A DNA stretch of 64,000 nt. Source: Gammaproteobacteria bacterium. Lineage in GTDB: Bacteria > Pseudomonadota > Gammaproteobacteria > Steroidobacterales > PWYM01. The stretch spans positions 62,001-126,000 of the forward strand of contig RECU01000053.1 of assembly GCA_007693855.1 (NCBI GenBank), read 5' to 3'. The notes under the pieces are model-generated. The model was not told the DNA's origin. It made no database searches and saw only the letters and a list, made by a program, of their open reading frames with translations. The position numbers were made by a program, and so were the translations under genes. Shown piece by piece: positions 1 through 10,325 of this stretch (position 1 is its first letter; each line of letters begins with the position of its first letter).

Positions 1-53
1 TGGTCCGCAACCGACCTGCGTGGACGGCGGAGACGTCAGGGGGATGGACACCG

Positions 54-1535
54 ATGGCACAGACAGCCCTGCACACCAGCAACGACACCGAGTTTGCGCC
101 CGAAGCGCCTTTCGGGGACGCCTGGGGCCCCACCCTGATGGGTCCGTTCGCCCCGGTGGCGGACGAATCTGTCTGGGACAGTCTGGAAGTCCATGGCGAA
201 ATCCCTGCTGACCTCAACGGCGTCTACCTCAGAAACGGCCCCAACCCCCGCTTCGCGCCCCAGGGTCGCTACCACCCCTTCGACGGCGACGGCATGATCC
301 ATGCGGCACATTTCGAGAACGGCCGCGTGGTCTACCGCAACCGCTGGGTCCGCACCGACGCCTGGCAGGAGGAAGACCGCGCCGGGCAGGCCACGTACTA
401 CGGCATTCGCGAGACGCTGAAGGGCCGCACCGACAAGCGGCTCAAGGACGCGGCCAACACGGATGTCATCGGGCATGGCGGCATCGCACTCGCCAGCTGG
501 TACATGTCCGGCGACATTTACATGCTCGACCCCATCACCCTCGAGACCCTGGGCAAGGCGCCCTACGCCAAGCGCCACGGTGGCGGCTTCTCCGCGCATG
601 CCAAAGTCGACGAGCAGACCGGTGAGCTGATGTTCTTCGATTACTGGAACGAGGCGCCTTACATGAGCTATGGCGTGGTGGCCGCAGATGGCACGGTGAA
701 AAACCATGTGCCGATCGAGCTGCCAGGTCCGCGCCTGCCCCATGACATGGCGGTGACCGAGCACTACTCGATCCTGCACGACCTGCCGCTGTTTCATGAC
801 GAGGCGGCGATGGCGCTCGGCCGGCACAAGTTGAGGTTCTATCCGGAGATACCTACCCGCTTCGGAGTCATCCCCCGCCACGGTGCCTCCCATGAGATCC
901 GCTGGTTCGAGTTCTCGCCCTGCTTCCTCTATCACGTGGTCAATGCCTGGGAGGAAGGTGACGAGGTGGTCATGGTCGCCTGCCGGTATATGCCGGAACG
1001 CACCGCCAGCGGCGATATCGACGCCGAACGCACGGCACGCAATATCGCCGAGCTGAAGATGCGTGCACGCCTGTGGCGCTGGCGCATGAACATGAAAACC
1101 GGCGAGGCCCGCGAGGAGCAGCTCGACGACCGTTACAACATCGAGTTCCCCAGCCACCGTGGCGAGCAGACGGGCCGCAGGACCCGCTGGGGATATGTCG
1201 TGGACCACGATCCCGACATCCTGCACTGGACAGGCGTTCGCAAGTTCGACACCGATACTGGAGAGTGCGTGGGTGCGTTCAGCGACGGCGCGGCGCACAC
1301 TTGGTATTCCGAGCCGTGGTTTGCGCCCGCCGATGGCGGTACGCGCGAGGATGACGGCTATTTGGTGGCGTTTGCCTGGAACCAGGCCGAGCGCCAGCAG
1401 CAGTTGCAGGTGTTCGACGCGCGCGATCTCAGCGCCGGTCCGGTGGCGCGGGTGATGATGCCGCGACGGGTGCCGGTCGGCTTCCACGCCTGCTGGATCG
1501 CGCAGAAAAACCTCGGCCGCGTGCGCAGCGCCTGA
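54..1535 (+). CDS. carotenoid oxygenase (RPE65/CCD/lignostilbene dioxygenase family)
   Basis: A 493-residue protein of the non-haem Fe(II) carotenoid cleavage dioxygenase family. These enzymes split a conjugated or stilbene-type double bond with O2. The N-terminal signature LRNGPNPRF (about 59-67) is present. The four family iron-ligand histidines can be placed at H182 (SAHAK), H230 (PHDM), H294 (YHVVNAW) and H478 (GFHACW). The length is normal for the family. The start is ATG with a purine-rich stretch (AGGGGG) about 10 nt upstream. It converges on purL, with only 10 bp between the two stop codons. No carotenoid biosynthesis gene is nearby, so the substrate (apocarotenoid or lignin-derived stilbene) cannot be inferred. 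Confidence 0.9.
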   Translation: MAQTALHTSNDTEFAPEAPFGDAWGPTLMGPFAPVADESVWDSLEVHGEIPADLNGVYLRNGPNPRFAPQGRYHPFDGDGMIHAAHFENGRVVYRNRWVRTDAWQEEDRAGQATYYGIRETLKGRTDKRLKDAANTDVIGHGGIALASWYMSGDIYMLDPITLETLGKAPYAKRHGGGFSAHAKVDEQTGELMFFDYWNEAPYMSYGVVAADGTVKNHVPIELPGPRLPHDMAVTEHYSILHDLPLFHDEAAMALGRHKLRFYPEIPTRFGVIPRHGASHEIRWFEFSPCFLYHVVNAWEEGDEVVMVACRYMPERTASGDIDAERTARNIAELKMRARLWRWRMNMKTGEAREEQLDDRYNIEFPSHRGEQTGRRTRWGYVVDHDPDILHWTGVRKFDTDTGECVGAFSDGAAHTWYSEPWFAPADGGTREDDGYLVAFAWNQAERQQQLQVFDARDLSAGPVARVMMPRRVPVGFHACWIAQKNLGRVRSA

Positions 1536-1545
1536 GGACGGCCGC

Positions 1546-4500
1546 TCAGCCGACCCAGCGGCGCGCGTTGTACCAGAGCTGCATCCAGGGACCGTCCTCA
1601 CCCCAGCCGGGCGGATGCCAGGAATGCTGTACCGTGCGGAACACCCGCTCGGGGTGCGGCATCATGATGGTGACTCGCCCGTCAGCACTCGACAGCCCGC
1701 AGATACCCTCGGGAGCCCCGTTCGGGTTCTCCGGATAATGCTCGGTCGGTCGACCATGATGGTCGACATAACGCAGCCCCACCAGGCCGGCCGCGAGCGC
1801 CTGTTCCGGCGCGTCCGGCGCGGCGAACAGGGCCCTGCCCTCACCATGGGAACTGGCGATCAGCAACCGCGAGCCCTGCATGCCGGCCAGCAGCACCGAG
1901 GGCGAATCCAGCACCTCAACCAGTGACAGGCGCGCCTCGAACTGCTCGGAACGGTTGCGCACGAAGCGTGGCCAGTGCGCTGTGCCCGGAATGAGACTGT
2001 GCAGCGCCGAGAGCATCTGACAGCCGTTACAGACGCCGAGCGTAAAGGTATCGCTGCGCTCGAACCACGCGGCGAACAGCTCACGGGCGCGCGCATTGAA
2101 CAGGATGCTCTTCGCCCAGCCCTCACCGGCACCGAGCACATCGCCGTAGCTGAAGCCACCACAGGCGACCAGTCCACGGAAACCGTCGAGATTCCGGCGG
2201 CCCGAGAGCAGATCGCTCATGTGGACGTCCACCGCAGTGAACCCCGCGCGGTCGAAGGCCGCGGCCATCTCCACGTGTGAGTTGACCCCCTGTTCACGCA
2301 GGATGGCCACCTCGGGCCGCGCCCTGCCAGTGATCGCCGGCGCCTGCGGGCGGAAGTGCACGGCCACGTGCAGCCCCGGATCTGTGTCGTCGAGGTCGAG
2401 CTCACGGGCCTCGTCGGCGCAGGCCGGGTTGTCGCGCAACCGCTGCAGCCGCCAGCTGGTGTCTGACCAGCTGGCGCGCAGGCTCAGCCGATCGGCCTCG
2501 AGCACACCCTGTGCGCCCTGGCGAATACGAATCTCACGGCCCGGACGCGCCCGCCCGAGCGGCACAAGCGCCTCCGCCAGGCCTGCCGCGGCGAACAGCT
2601 CGCGGGCAGCGTCCAGTGCCTCGCCGCGCAGCTGTAAAACGGCACCAGGCTCCTCCGCAAACAGCATCGCCAGCGCGTCGGTATCTTCGGGCAGCTCGAT
2701 TTCCAGGCCGCAGTGCCCGGCAAAGGCCATCTCGACCAGCGTCACCGCCAGCCCGCCGTCGCTCCGGTCGTGATAGGCGAGGATGGCCTCCTGCTGACGC
2801 AGGGTGGCCATGACCCGGAAGAATCCGGCGAGCCGCGCCGGGTCATCGAGATCGGCCGGCTCGTCACCGAGCGCACCATACACCTGGGCCAGGATCGAGC
2901 CGCCCAGACGATTCCGGCCGGCCGACAGGTCGACCAGCACCAGCACGCTATCGTCGTGGTCGAGACACAGCTGGGGATCGAGGGTACGGCGCGCATCAGT
3001 CACCGGTGCGAAGGCCGAGATGATCAGTGACAGCGGCGCCAGGACCGTGTGCTCCTGACCGTGCTCGGACCAGCGCATGCGCATCGACATCGAATCCTTG
3101 CCGACTGGGATCGCGATACCCAGTGCCGGGCAGAGAGCCTCGCCGAGCGCCTGGACCGTGTCATACAGCACGGCGTCCTCGCCCGGCGCGCCGGTCGCAG
3201 CCATCCAGTTCGCTGACAGGCGGACCTCCGCCAGACTCGCCACATCCGCCGCCGCCAGATTGGTGATCGCCTCGGCGACCGCCAGCCGCGCCGAGGCCGG
3301 CCCGGACAGCAGCGCCACGGGGGTGCGCTCGCCCATGCTCATGGCCTCACCGGCATACCCGTCAAAATCGGCGAGCGTGACTGCCACGTCGGCCACCGGC
3401 ACCTGCCAGGGCCCGACCAGCTGGTCACGGGCGCTCAAGCCCCCCACGGTGCGGTCGCCGATATGGATCAGGAAGGACTTGTCGGCCACTGCCGGATGGC
3501 TCAACACCCGATGCAGGGCGGCGACCGGCGACAGCCCGGCCGGCAACCAGGAAATGGTGGGGGTCGGCTCGCGATGCACCTCGCGCAGCATCTTCGGCGC
3601 CTTGCCCAGCAACACCTCCATGGGCAGATCGACCGGACGGTTCTCGAACACCGGATCGCTGACCGCCAGCAGCTGCTCGGCGGTGATGTCGCCGAGCACG
3701 GCGTAGGGGCAACGCTCACGTCGGCACAGGGCGTCAAACGCCTCCAGTGACGCCGGCGCGATGACCAGCACGTAGCGCTCCTGCGCCTCGTTGCACCAGA
3801 TCTCCATGGGCGACATGCCCGGCTCGTCGCTCGGAATGGCGCGCAGGTCCACCCGCGCACCGCGGGCGCTGTGATCGACGGCCTCCGGCACCGCATTGGA
3901 CAGCCCGCCGGCGCCCACGTCGTGGATCAGCAGCACCGGGTTGTCTGCCCCCAGCGCCCAGCACCGGTCGATCACCTCCTGGGCGCGACGCTGCATCTCC
4001 GGGTTGTCGCGCTGCACCGAGGCGAAATCCAGGGCCTCGTCGCCTTCGCCGGCGTGCTTGGAGGACGCCGCACCGCCGCCCAGCCCGATCAGCATCGCCG
4101 GGCCGCCCAGGACAATCAGCTTGCCGCCGACCGGCACCTCCGCCTTCTCGACATGCCCGTCGCGGATGTTCCCCAAGCCACCGGCAATCATGATCGGCTT
4201 GTGATAGCCACGCACGACCTGGGGGTCAGCGGTCAGCTGTTCAAAACTGCGGAAGTAGCCGGCGAGATTAGGCCGACCGAACTCGTTGTTGAAGGCCGCC
4301 GCGCCAATCGGCCCTTCGAGCATGATGTCGAGCGCCGAAGCGATGTGCCCGGGACGACCGAAGTCGAACTCCCAGGGGCGGGTCGCCCCCGGGATGCGCA
4401 GATGCGAGACGGAGAACCCACAGAGCCCGGCCTTCGGCCGCGCGCCCCGACCGGTCGCGCCTTCGTCGCGGATCTCGCCACCGGCACCGGTGGCCGCGCC

Positions 4501-5418
4501 CGCGTAGGGCGCAATGGCGGTCGGGTGATTGTGGGTCTCCACCTTCATGAGAATGTGGATGGCTTCCTCGTGGCCGGCGTAGCGGCCGGTCGCGGGATCG
4601 GCGAAGAAGCGTCGGCCGCGGCTGCCGCTGATCACGGCAGCGTTGTCCTTGTACGCCGACAACACGCCGTCGGGCGCATGCCGGTGGGTGTTGCGGATCA
4701 TGTCGAACAGGCTGTGCGGCTGGATCTCGCCATCGATGACCCAGTCGGCGTTGAAGATCTTGTGCCGGCAGTGCTCGGAGTTCGCCTGGGCGAACATCAT
4801 GAGCTCGACGTCGGTGGGATCACGCGCCAGGCGCGTGAAGTTCTCGACGAGATAGTCGATCTCGTCTGCCGAGAGCGCCAGGCCCAGCGCAGCATCGGCC
4901 TCCTCGAGCGCCGCCCGCCCGCGAGTCCCGAGCTCGATCCGGGCCAGCGGACGGGGTTTGTGCTCAGCGAAAATCTGCGCGCGCTCGGGCGCGCGGCAGA
5001 GCAGCGACTCGGTCATCCGGTCATGCAGCATGGCCCCGAGCTGTTGCAGGCGCTCCGGCGAGAGCGCGTGGGTGGCGGCAAGCTCGAAGCGCACGCCACG
5101 CTCGATGCGCAGCACCGCGTCCAGCCCGCAAAGCCGCGCGATATCGGTGGCCTTGGACGACCAGGGCGAGATCGTGCCCAGCCGCGGCACCACCCACAGG
5201 GCCTGACCACAACCACCGTCTCGGGGGGCTTCACCCCCATAGGTCAACAGCTGTGCCAGCACGTCCTCGTCGGACGGTGCCAGCGTCTGGCGCGTGTTCA
5301 CGTAATGCTCGAAATCGGCGCGCACCGCCTTGACGGCAGGCTCGAGTTCCCGGACACGCCGCAGCAACTTCTCGAGACGAAAACCCGACAGGGCCGGCGG
5401 ACCCGCGATCAACAGCAT
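1546..5418 (-). CDS. purL: phosphoribosylformylglycinamidine synthase (large single-chain type)
   Basis: Catalyses step 4 of purine biosynthesis: FGAR + Gln + ATP to FGAM. At 1290 residues it is the fused proteobacterial form. It has an N-terminal PurS-like segment, a linker domain, two AIRS-type synthetase halves (motif [11 protein letters not shown]) and a C-terminal class I glutamine amidotransferase. The amidotransferase nucleophile Cys lies in GVCNGCQML, and the catalytic His/Glu pair is in PHPERVFR near the end. The start is an ATG after an AGAGAG purine run. It lies about 100 bp downstream of the metallo-hydrolase on the same strand. In Pseudomonas purL sits next to mltF; here the two are about 14 kb apart. 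Confidence 0.97.
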   Translation of the reverse strand: MLLIAGPPALSGFRLEKLLRRVRELEPAVKAVRADFEHYVNTRQTLAPSDEDVLAQLLTYGGEAPRDGGCGQALWVVPRLGTISPWSSKATDIARLCGLDAVLRIERGVRFELAATHALSPERLQQLGAMLHDRMTESLLCRAPERAQIFAEHKPRPLARIELGTRGRAALEEADAALGLALSADEIDYLVENFTRLARDPTDVELMMFAQANSEHCRHKIFNADWVIDGEIQPHSLFDMIRNTHRHAPDGVLSAYKDNAAVISGSRGRRFFADPATGRYAGHEEAIHILMKVETHNHPTAIAPYAGAATGAGGEIRDEGATGRGARPKAGLCGFSVSHLRIPGATRPWEFDFGRPGHIASALDIMLEGPIGAAAFNNEFGRPNLAGYFRSFEQLTADPQVVRGYHKPIMIAGGLGNIRDGHVEKAEVPVGGKLIVLGGPAMLIGLGGGAASSKHAGEGDEALDFASVQRDNPEMQRRAQEVIDRCWALGADNPVLLIHDVGAGGLSNAVPEAVDHSARGARVDLRAIPSDEPGMSPMEIWCNEAQERYVLVIAPASLEAFDALCRRERCPYAVLGDITAEQLLAVSDPVFENRPVDLPMEVLLGKAPKMLREVHREPTPTISWLPAGLSPVAALHRVLSHPAVADKSFLIHIGDRTVGGLSARDQLVGPWQVPVADVAVTLADFDGYAGEAMSMGERTPVALLSGPASARLAVAEAITNLAAADVASLAEVRLSANWMAATGAPGEDAVLYDTVQALGEALCPALGIAIPVGKDSMSMRMRWSEHGQEHTVLAPLSLIISAFAPVTDARRTLDPQLCLDHDDSVLVLVDLSAGRNRLGGSILAQVYGALGDEPADLDDPARLAGFFRVMATLRQQEAILAYHDRSDGGLAVTLVEMAFAGHCGLEIELPEDTDALAMLFAEEPGAVLQLRGEALDAARELFAAAGLAEALVPLGRARPGREIRIRQGAQGVLEADRLSLRASWSDTSWRLQRLRDNPACADEARELDLDDTDPGLHVAVHFRPQAPAITGRARPEVAILREQGVNSHVEMAAAFDRAGFTAVDVHMSDLLSGRRNLDGFRGLVACGGFSYGDVLGAGEGWAKSILFNARARELFAAWFERSDTFTLGVCNGCQMLSALHSLIPGTAHWPRFVRNRSEQFEARLSLVEVLDSPSVLLAGMQGSRLLIASSHGEGRALFAAPDAPEQALAAGLVGLRYVDHHGRPTEHYPENPNGAPEGICGLSSADGRVTIMMPHPERVFRTVQHSWHPPGWGEDGPWMQLWYNARRWVG

Positions 5419-5475
5419 GAAACGCTCTCTGGATTGGCGGCAGGCGACGGGCCAGCGTGGTGACCGTCAGCCCAC

Positions 5476-5481
5476 ATGATA
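5476..5481 (-). promoter_or_regulatory. possible -10 hexamer (TATCAT) upstream of purL
   Basis: On the minus strand the only AT-rich hexamer in the gap between purL and the metallo-hydrolase reads TATCAT. It lies about 57 bp before the purL ATG. A weak TTCGTC sits 18 bp upstream in the -35 position. The assignment is tentative. Confidence 0.3.
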
Positions 5482-5518
5482 CCGGATGACAGCACGGCTG
5501 ACGAAGGCCAGACCGCCT

Positions 5519-6286
5519 TCACGGGACCAGCGTGAGCCAGTCCGTGCCGCCATCCTGGTCGGCCAGCAGCACCCTGGCCGACGCCGACCCCAGCGCCGTC
5601 TCCAGTGCACCGCGCGCCAGTGCCGGCGTGTTGTTCTGCTCGGAGAGATGCACCCCTACCAGCCATTGCAGTCGGCTCGGGTCCTGCAGCGCGGCGAGCT
5701 CGGCGGCCTGGTCGTTGTTCAGATGCCCGAGCTGCCCCCCGACGCGGCGCTTCAGCGCCGGTGGATAGGCCCCGGCGTTCAACATGGCAAGATCGTGGTT
5801 GCACTCCACCGCAAGGCCGTCACACCCTGCGAGACGCTCGCGCAGGAACGGCGTGATGTGGCCCGTGTCGGTGAGCACGCCGAGCCGGCAGCCCCCGCCT
5901 TCGAACAGAAACTGGCAGGGCTCGCGCGCATCGTGCGGCACCGGCAGCGGGTGGACCGTCACCGCACCCAGCCGGAATGTCGCATGGGCACTGATGCACT
6001 CGATACGCGCACGGTGGTCGCCGGCGCCGATTGCCCAGGCCGTGCCGGAGGTCAGGTAGACGGGAATGTCGTGGGTGGCCGCCAGGCGCAGCACGCCGCT
6101 GGCGTGATCGCCATGCTCATGGGTGACCAGCAGCGCCGAGAGGTCGGCTGGCGTCCGGCCGAGGCGCGCCAATCGTCGCGTGGTCTCCGCCAGCGAAAAC
6201 CCGCAGTCGATCATCAGCACGGTGTCGCCGCATTCCACCAGCGCGCCATTGCCGCGGCTGCCGCTGCCCAGATAAGCCAGACGCAT
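5519..6286 (-). CDS. MBL-fold metallo-hydrolase (YycJ-like)
   Basis: A 255-residue soluble hydrolase of the metallo-beta-lactamase fold. The start MRLAYLGSGSRGN and the metal-binding signature THEHGDH (about residues 55-61) are typical of the YycJ/WalJ branch of single-domain nucleases and phosphodiesterases. Further metal-ligand candidates are the His of PHDA, the Asp of TDTGH, and the His of VHLSEQNN near the C-terminus. It starts 15 bp after the DUF1820 gene, so the two are probably co-transcribed. The substrate is unknown. Confidence 0.85.
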   Translation of the reverse strand: MRLAYLGSGSRGNGALVECGDTVLMIDCGFSLAETTRRLARLGRTPADLSALLVTHEHGDHASGVLRLAATHDIPVYLTSGTAWAIGAGDHRARIECISAHATFRLGAVTVHPLPVPHDAREPCQFLFEGGGCRLGVLTDTGHITPFLRERLAGCDGLAVECNHDLAMLNAGAYPPALKRRVGGQLGHLNNDQAAELAALQDPSRLQWLVGVHLSEQNNTPALARGALETALGSASARVLLADQDGGTDWLTLVP

Positions 6287-6301
6287 GGGTGTCGGCGCCG
6301 G

Positions 6302-6661
6302 TCAGCCGCCCGCCCCGGAGCCTCCGCCGCCGGAGCCGCCACCGCCCGGCGGATACATCTGCACCGGAAACTGGGCGACATTGCCCCCCTCCGCGCCGGA
6401 AATCTTGCTCACACCCTGCTTGTCGACCTCATCGATCCGGATGATGGAGTGCATGGGCAGATAGCTGCGCTTCACGCCCTCGAATTCGGCCTTGATCCGC
6501 TCCTCGGCAGGATCCACCACGACGCTGGAGCGCGCGCCGAACACCAGTTCCTCGATCTCGACGAAACCGAACATCGCACCCTGCGAAATGCTCCTGGCGT
6601 ACACCTCGTAGACCTTACCCTGGTTGATGAAAATGACGCGGTACATCTGTCTGTTGGCCAT
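6302..6661 (-). CDS. DUF1820 family protein with Gly-Ser tail
   Basis: A 119-residue protein recognisable as the DUF1820 family found in gammaproteobacteria (N-terminal YRVIFINQGKVYEVYAR, central FVEIEELVFG). The function is unknown in the family. The globular part ends around residue 100. The last residues are an almost pure Gly/Ser tail containing two GGGGS units, which looks like a disordered linker. It is the first gene of a probable operon with the metallo-hydrolase. Upstream lies the divergent TagH promoter region. Confidence 0.85.
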   Translation of the reverse strand: MANRQMYRVIFINQGKVYEVYARSISQGAMFGFVEIEELVFGARSSVVVDPAEERIKAEFEGVKRSYLPMHSIIRIDEVDKQGVSKISGAEGGNVAQFPVQMYPPGGGGSGGGGSGAGG

Positions 6662-6788
6662 GCAGGTCCCTTGCCGCTGGTTAGCGTAATCTCAAGCATA
6701 ACGGCTCGCGTCGGCGTCGGCACGTCTTCGCCCGTTTGCCGGGGTGAGACCGCCATCACAGAACAGCATACCGGATGCGCGCCGCGCG

Positions 6789-6821
6789 CAGCAGGCAGCC
6801 TATACTGCCAGCAGGCAGCCT
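6789..6821 (+). promoter_or_regulatory. TagH promoter -10 (TATACT) flanked by two 13-bp direct repeats
   Basis: The sequence CAGCAGGCAGCCT occurs at 6789-6801 and again at 6809-6821, a 20-bp period or two helical turns. The hexamer TATACT (6801-6806) sits between the copies. No convincing -35 is visible. An SD (TTGGAG) lies 6 to 9 bases before the TagH ATG at 6834. The repeats are seen directly; an operator function is inference. Confidence 0.45.
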
Positions 6822-6833
6822 GTTGGAGCAGTC

Positions 6834-8105
6834 ATGGCCCTGACGCTGGAGATCATCAGTCAACAGCGCGCTGTGCTCGGCGAGCGCGCCCGCTGCGTGT
6901 TCGAGTCCGCGGGCGGTAACATCGGTCGCGCACTGGAGTGCGACTGGGTGCTGCCCGACACCCAGCGCTATGTCTCGAGTCGCCATGCCGCCATCGATTT
7001 TCGCGGCGGCAGCTACTACCTCATCGACCTTTCCACCAACGGCGTCTATGTCAACGATGCCGAGCAGCCCATCGGCCGTGGACGGCCGCAGCGACTGTTT
7101 TCCGGGGATCGCCTGCGTATGGGCGAATACCTGATGGTGGCGCATATCGACGACGAGGATGAACTCGCAGCGGAGCTCGAGGCAGACAGCCTGGACCCGC
7201 TCGCGCGCGCGCAACGGGTCGAAGCGCCCGTACCCCCCGATACCACGCTCATCGATGTGTTCGAGATGACCGGCGCAGTCGACCTCAGCCTTGATACCGG
7301 TGAACCTGCCTTCAAACCGGGGACGACCCAGCCGGTGGATGCCGCACGGCGCCGCCGCGCGAATTTCGCGGTGGTCGAAGGCGGCGCCGGGACCGCAGAG
7401 TCTCCGCGTACACGTAGTCCGCAAGGCGCCCAGGCCGGCGCCAGCGCCGAGCGCAAGCCGCCTCCCCGGAAGCAGGCGCAGGGGAAGAGCGAGGACGCCG
7501 CAGATTCGCCGATGGTGCAGGCCCTGCTGCGCGCGGCGGGGGTGGAGACGGACAGTGTCGCAGGTCTGGATACCGAGACCGTGATGGTCACGCTGGGTCA
7601 GTTGCTGCGCGAAACGGTCGTCGGCCTGCGTGAGGTCCTGCAGGATCGCTCGGATCACAAGGCGACGCTGGGCTTGGGCAATACGGCCATCCAGCCGCGC
7701 GAGAACAATCCGCTCAAACTCACTGGCAGCACCCAGGACGCCCTGGCCAGACTGCTACGCGACGGCAGTCCTGAATATCTGCCGCCGGTGACCGCGCTGC
7801 GCGAGGCCTTCAGGGATATCAAGGAACATCAGGCCGCCACCTGGCAGGCCACCCACCAGGCATTTTTCAACTTCATCGAGCATCTCGACCCGGGCATCCT
7901 GGAAGAGCGTTTCACCGAGGGCCAGACACGCCGACCACTGCTGCCGGGGGCTGCGCGCGCGCGGCGTTGGGAGCAGTATGCCGAGCTCTACGAGGCGCTG
8001 ACGCGGCACGCCGGCGATCACTTTCCGCCTCTCTACGACGACGCCTTCACCGAAGCCTACAGGCGCACCCTGGAGGCGATGCAGACTGCTCGCCGGCGTG
8101 CCTGA
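6834..8105 (+). CDS. tagH: type VI secretion-associated FHA-domain protein TagH
   Basis: A 423-residue protein. The N-terminal FHA domain (about 20-100) keeps the phospho-threonine-binding residues: GR in GNIGRA, SSRH, and STNGVYVN. A low-complexity middle follows. The C-terminal block from NPLKLTGS through YLPPV, REAFRDIKEHQ and RRWEQYAELYEAL matches the T6SS FHA (VI_FHA) C-terminal domain. In known systems, TagH/Fha is phosphorylated by the kinase PpkA and dephosphorylated by PppA to license T6SS assembly. The ATG at 6834 was chosen because it follows an SD and the TATACT promoter. No T6SS structural gene is visible within 6.8 kb upstream or 56 kb downstream, so it is either an orphan or distant from its cluster. 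Confidence 0.85.
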   Translation: MALTLEIISQQRAVLGERARCVFESAGGNIGRALECDWVLPDTQRYVSSRHAAIDFRGGSYYLIDLSTNGVYVNDAEQPIGRGRPQRLFSGDRLRMGEYLMVAHIDDEDELAAELEADSLDPLARAQRVEAPVPPDTTLIDVFEMTGAVDLSLDTGEPAFKPGTTQPVDAARRRRANFAVVEGGAGTAESPRTRSPQGAQAGASAERKPPPRKQAQGKSEDAADSPMVQALLRAAGVETDSVAGLDTETVMVTLGQLLRETVVGLREVLQDRSDHKATLGLGNTAIQPRENNPLKLTGSTQDALARLLRDGSPEYLPPVTALREAFRDIKEHQAATWQATHQAFFNFIEHLDPGILEERFTEGQTRRPLLPGAARARRWEQYAELYEALTRHAGDHFPPLYDDAFTEAYRRTLEAMQTARRRA

Positions 8106-8142
8106 GGCAGCGTAGAACCCCGCGACAGCCCACGCGTAAGGT

Positions 8143-9531
8143 TTACGGTTCAGCGGTGAACGCTTCGGCGAGTTCTGCCAGCGAGTCGAGTGCCGGCAGA
8201 TTCAGGGTCCGCTCCCGCAACTCGTCGACCGCCTGGTCGGGCATGATCCGCGCCGCATTGTCCTCGAACTTGGCGATGATCTCCGCGGCCGACAAGGGAC
8301 GACCCTCCGCGCCCCGGTTGACCGCTTCCCGATGCGACAACCGCCGGCCGTCACGGGTCTCGATCACGACCTCCGCCGGAAACACCCGAGGGTACTCCGA
8401 CGCGGGATCCGCCGCGTGCTCGCAGCGCGCGGCCAGTGCCAGCACCGTCTCGTCGGCCAGCGCGTCCGGCTCGAGCTCATCGAGGGTCAGCCGACCGCGC
8501 ACCAGCGCCACCGCCACCGCAAACTGCACGCTGAACTTGGCCTCATAGTCGCCGCGGGGCTGCCGCTTGGCATCCGCCGGCTCGCAGACCACCGGCATCT
8601 GGTCGGGATGAAGCCGCACGGTGATGCGCGCGATGTCGCCAGCCGTCAGGCCGTGCCCGGCGCGCAGCGCCAGCGCGGCGTCGATCGGGGCATGGTTGAA
8701 GTGGCAGACCGGGTAGGGTTTCACCCCGACCCGCAGCATCTCCCACTCCTCGCCCAGCGACTCCAGGCGCTCGGCCAGCGCATCGCCGCCGTCGTAGCCG
8801 AGATAGCTCCGATACAGGCCGTAACGCCCTTCATAGGGCTGGGCCGGGCCGGTAAAACCGCCGCGCGCGAGCGCCGTGGCCTGCAGCGCAGCGGCGGCCG
8901 CCCCGCCGGGGTGCATGCGCTTGGTCCAGGCCCCATCCTCGAGAAACTGCATGCTGCCACTGGCCATGCTGAGGGCAATGCCCTGGGCGTGATTCAGCGC
9001 GACGAAGTCCAGGCCCAGCAGGCGGCCGGCGGCGAGGGTTGCGCCGAATGTGCCCACCACCCCGGTCGGGTGAAACCCCTGTTTCTGGAACCGACCATCA
9101 ACGCTGCCGATACGGGCATCCGCCTCCATCGCCACCAGGTAGGCCGCGACCGCCTGCCCCCCGCTGGCGCCGCACGCCAGGCCGGCGGCGAGCACGGCCG
9201 GCAGGGCACTGGCGGAGGCGTGGACGACGCTCGCGCCGTGGGTATCGTCGTAATCCAGGCCGTGGATCAGCAAGCCGTTCAGCCAGGCCGCATCGCGCAT
9301 CGGCAGGCGATCCGGCCAGCCGATCACCGGCGAGTCCCCCTGTCCGGCCAGAGCGACCGTGGCGGCGCGGCCGCGCTCGGCGAAATCATAGCCGGTGGCC
9401 GCCAGGGCCACGCCAAGGGCATCAAGGATATGCAGGCAGGCCCGCTCGATTACCGGCGCCGGCACCCGGCGCAGATCGAGGCCGAGCGCGAACCCGGAGA
9501 GGCGATGGGCGCTGGCCAGGCGGGGCATCAA
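8143..9531 (-). CDS. MmgE/PrpD family protein
   Basis: A 462-residue protein of the MmgE/PrpD superfamily, whose best-known members are 2-methylcitrate dehydratases. Other members act on different small acids, for example cis-aconitate or itaconate. Family marks include LNGLLIHGLDYDDTH (about 85-99) and KPYPVCHFNHAPID (about 275). It is translationally coupled to the upstream GntR regulator through an ATGA overlap. There is no prpB/prpC next to it, so methylcitrate dehydratase activity should not be assumed. The PEP-mutase-family lyase at 48.7 kb is too far away to count as an operon partner. Confidence 0.85.
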   Translation of the reverse strand: MMPRLASAHRLSGFALGLDLRRVPAPVIERACLHILDALGVALAATGYDFAERGRAATVALAGQGDSPVIGWPDRLPMRDAAWLNGLLIHGLDYDDTHGASVVHASASALPAVLAAGLACGASGGQAVAAYLVAMEADARIGSVDGRFQKQGFHPTGVVGTFGATLAAGRLLGLDFVALNHAQGIALSMASGSMQFLEDGAWTKRMHPGGAAAAALQATALARGGFTGPAQPYEGRYGLYRSYLGYDGGDALAERLESLGEEWEMLRVGVKPYPVCHFNHAPIDAALALRAGHGLTAGDIARITVRLHPDQMPVVCEPADAKRQPRGDYEAKFSVQFAVAVALVRGRLTLDELEPDALADETVLALAARCEHAADPASEYPRVFPAEVVIETRDGRRLSHREAVNRGAEGRPLSAAEIIAKFEDNAARIMPDQAVDELRERTLNLPALDSLAELAEAFTAEP

Positions 9532-10295
9532 TCGCCGACCGCGGGCAGGGTCAGATCCGGCTGGAAACCCAGCGTGTAGCTGATGCGGTCGGCGGGATGG
9601 TCAGACACGGAGACTTCGTAGGGCCGGTCACCCGCGTTGCGGTAGCGACGCACCACCCGCAGCGAAGGACTGCCCTCTGCCACATCCAGAGCCCGCGCCT
9701 GCTCGGCATTCATCTGCGCAGCCCCCAGCTGGACTTCGACGTGACGCGGCCGTTCGCCGAAGCGCTCCTCGATCAGCCGATAGACCGGCCGCGCGTCCTG
9801 GCCGATCATCCCGGCAATCGCACCATAGGCGGGCAACAGGTAAATCTCAGTCCAGCAGATCGCCATGCCGTCATCAATACACCGGCGTACGCCGCTCAGG
9901 CGCAGGCGCTGCTCGCCCTCCGGGCAGTGCAGCAGTGACGACTGTTCTGTACCCAGGGTCAACAGTGCCGAGCCGATCAGATGCAGGCGGGTTTCGCCCG
10001 GATAGCGCAGGAACTCGTTGATCGAGACCAGGCGGTGCTGGGTACTCGTGGGCGCCTGGTCCTTGCGCACGACCGTGCCTACGCCAGGGCGTCGACCCAC
10101 CATGCCGTGCTGCTCGAGCAGGCGCAGGGCCTCGCGCACCGTGTGCCGGCTGACGCCGAAGCGCCGCGTCAGCTCAAGCTCACCGGGCAGGCGGTCGCCG
10201 ACGGCGAACTGCCCTGCGCTGATCTCGCCGATGAGCGTATCGGCCACCTCGCGGTACCGCGGCTCGCGACGCCCCCCAGCGTCATCGTTGGCCAT
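9528..10295 (-). CDS. GntR-family regulator with UTRA effector domain
   Basis: A 255-residue HutC-subfamily GntR regulator. The N-terminal winged helix carries the classic pattern GDRLPGELELTRRFGVSRHTVREALR (about 35-60), followed by a UTRA ligand-binding domain to the C-terminus (ending ISYTLGF). ATG at 10295 is preferred over the upstream GTG at 10307 because GGAGG precedes it by 6-7 nt. Its stop overlaps the start of the MmgE/PrpD gene (ATGA). It therefore probably senses a substrate of that enzyme and controls the pair. The dyad at 10326 is a candidate operator. Confidence 0.88.
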   Translation of the reverse strand: MANDDAGGRREPRYREVADTLIGEISAGQFAVGDRLPGELELTRRFGVSRHTVREALRLLEQHGMVGRRPGVGTVVRKDQAPTSTQHRLVSINEFLRYPGETRLHLIGSALLTLGTEQSSLLHCPEGEQRLRLSGVRRCIDDGMAICWTEIYLLPAYGAIAGMIGQDARPVYRLIEERFGERPRHVEVQLGAAQMNAEQARALDVAEGSPSLRVVRRYRNAGDRPYEVSVSDHPADRISYTLGFQPDLTLPAVGD

Positions 10296-10325
10296 ACCGG
10301 CCTCCACGAATCGCCTTGCGGCTGA

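Noticed and set aside
3871-5463. Long open frame (530 codons) opposite purL
   Set aside because: It lies fully antisense to the highly conserved PurL and has no recognisable domain. It is a by-product of high GC, where stop codons are rare in shadow frames.
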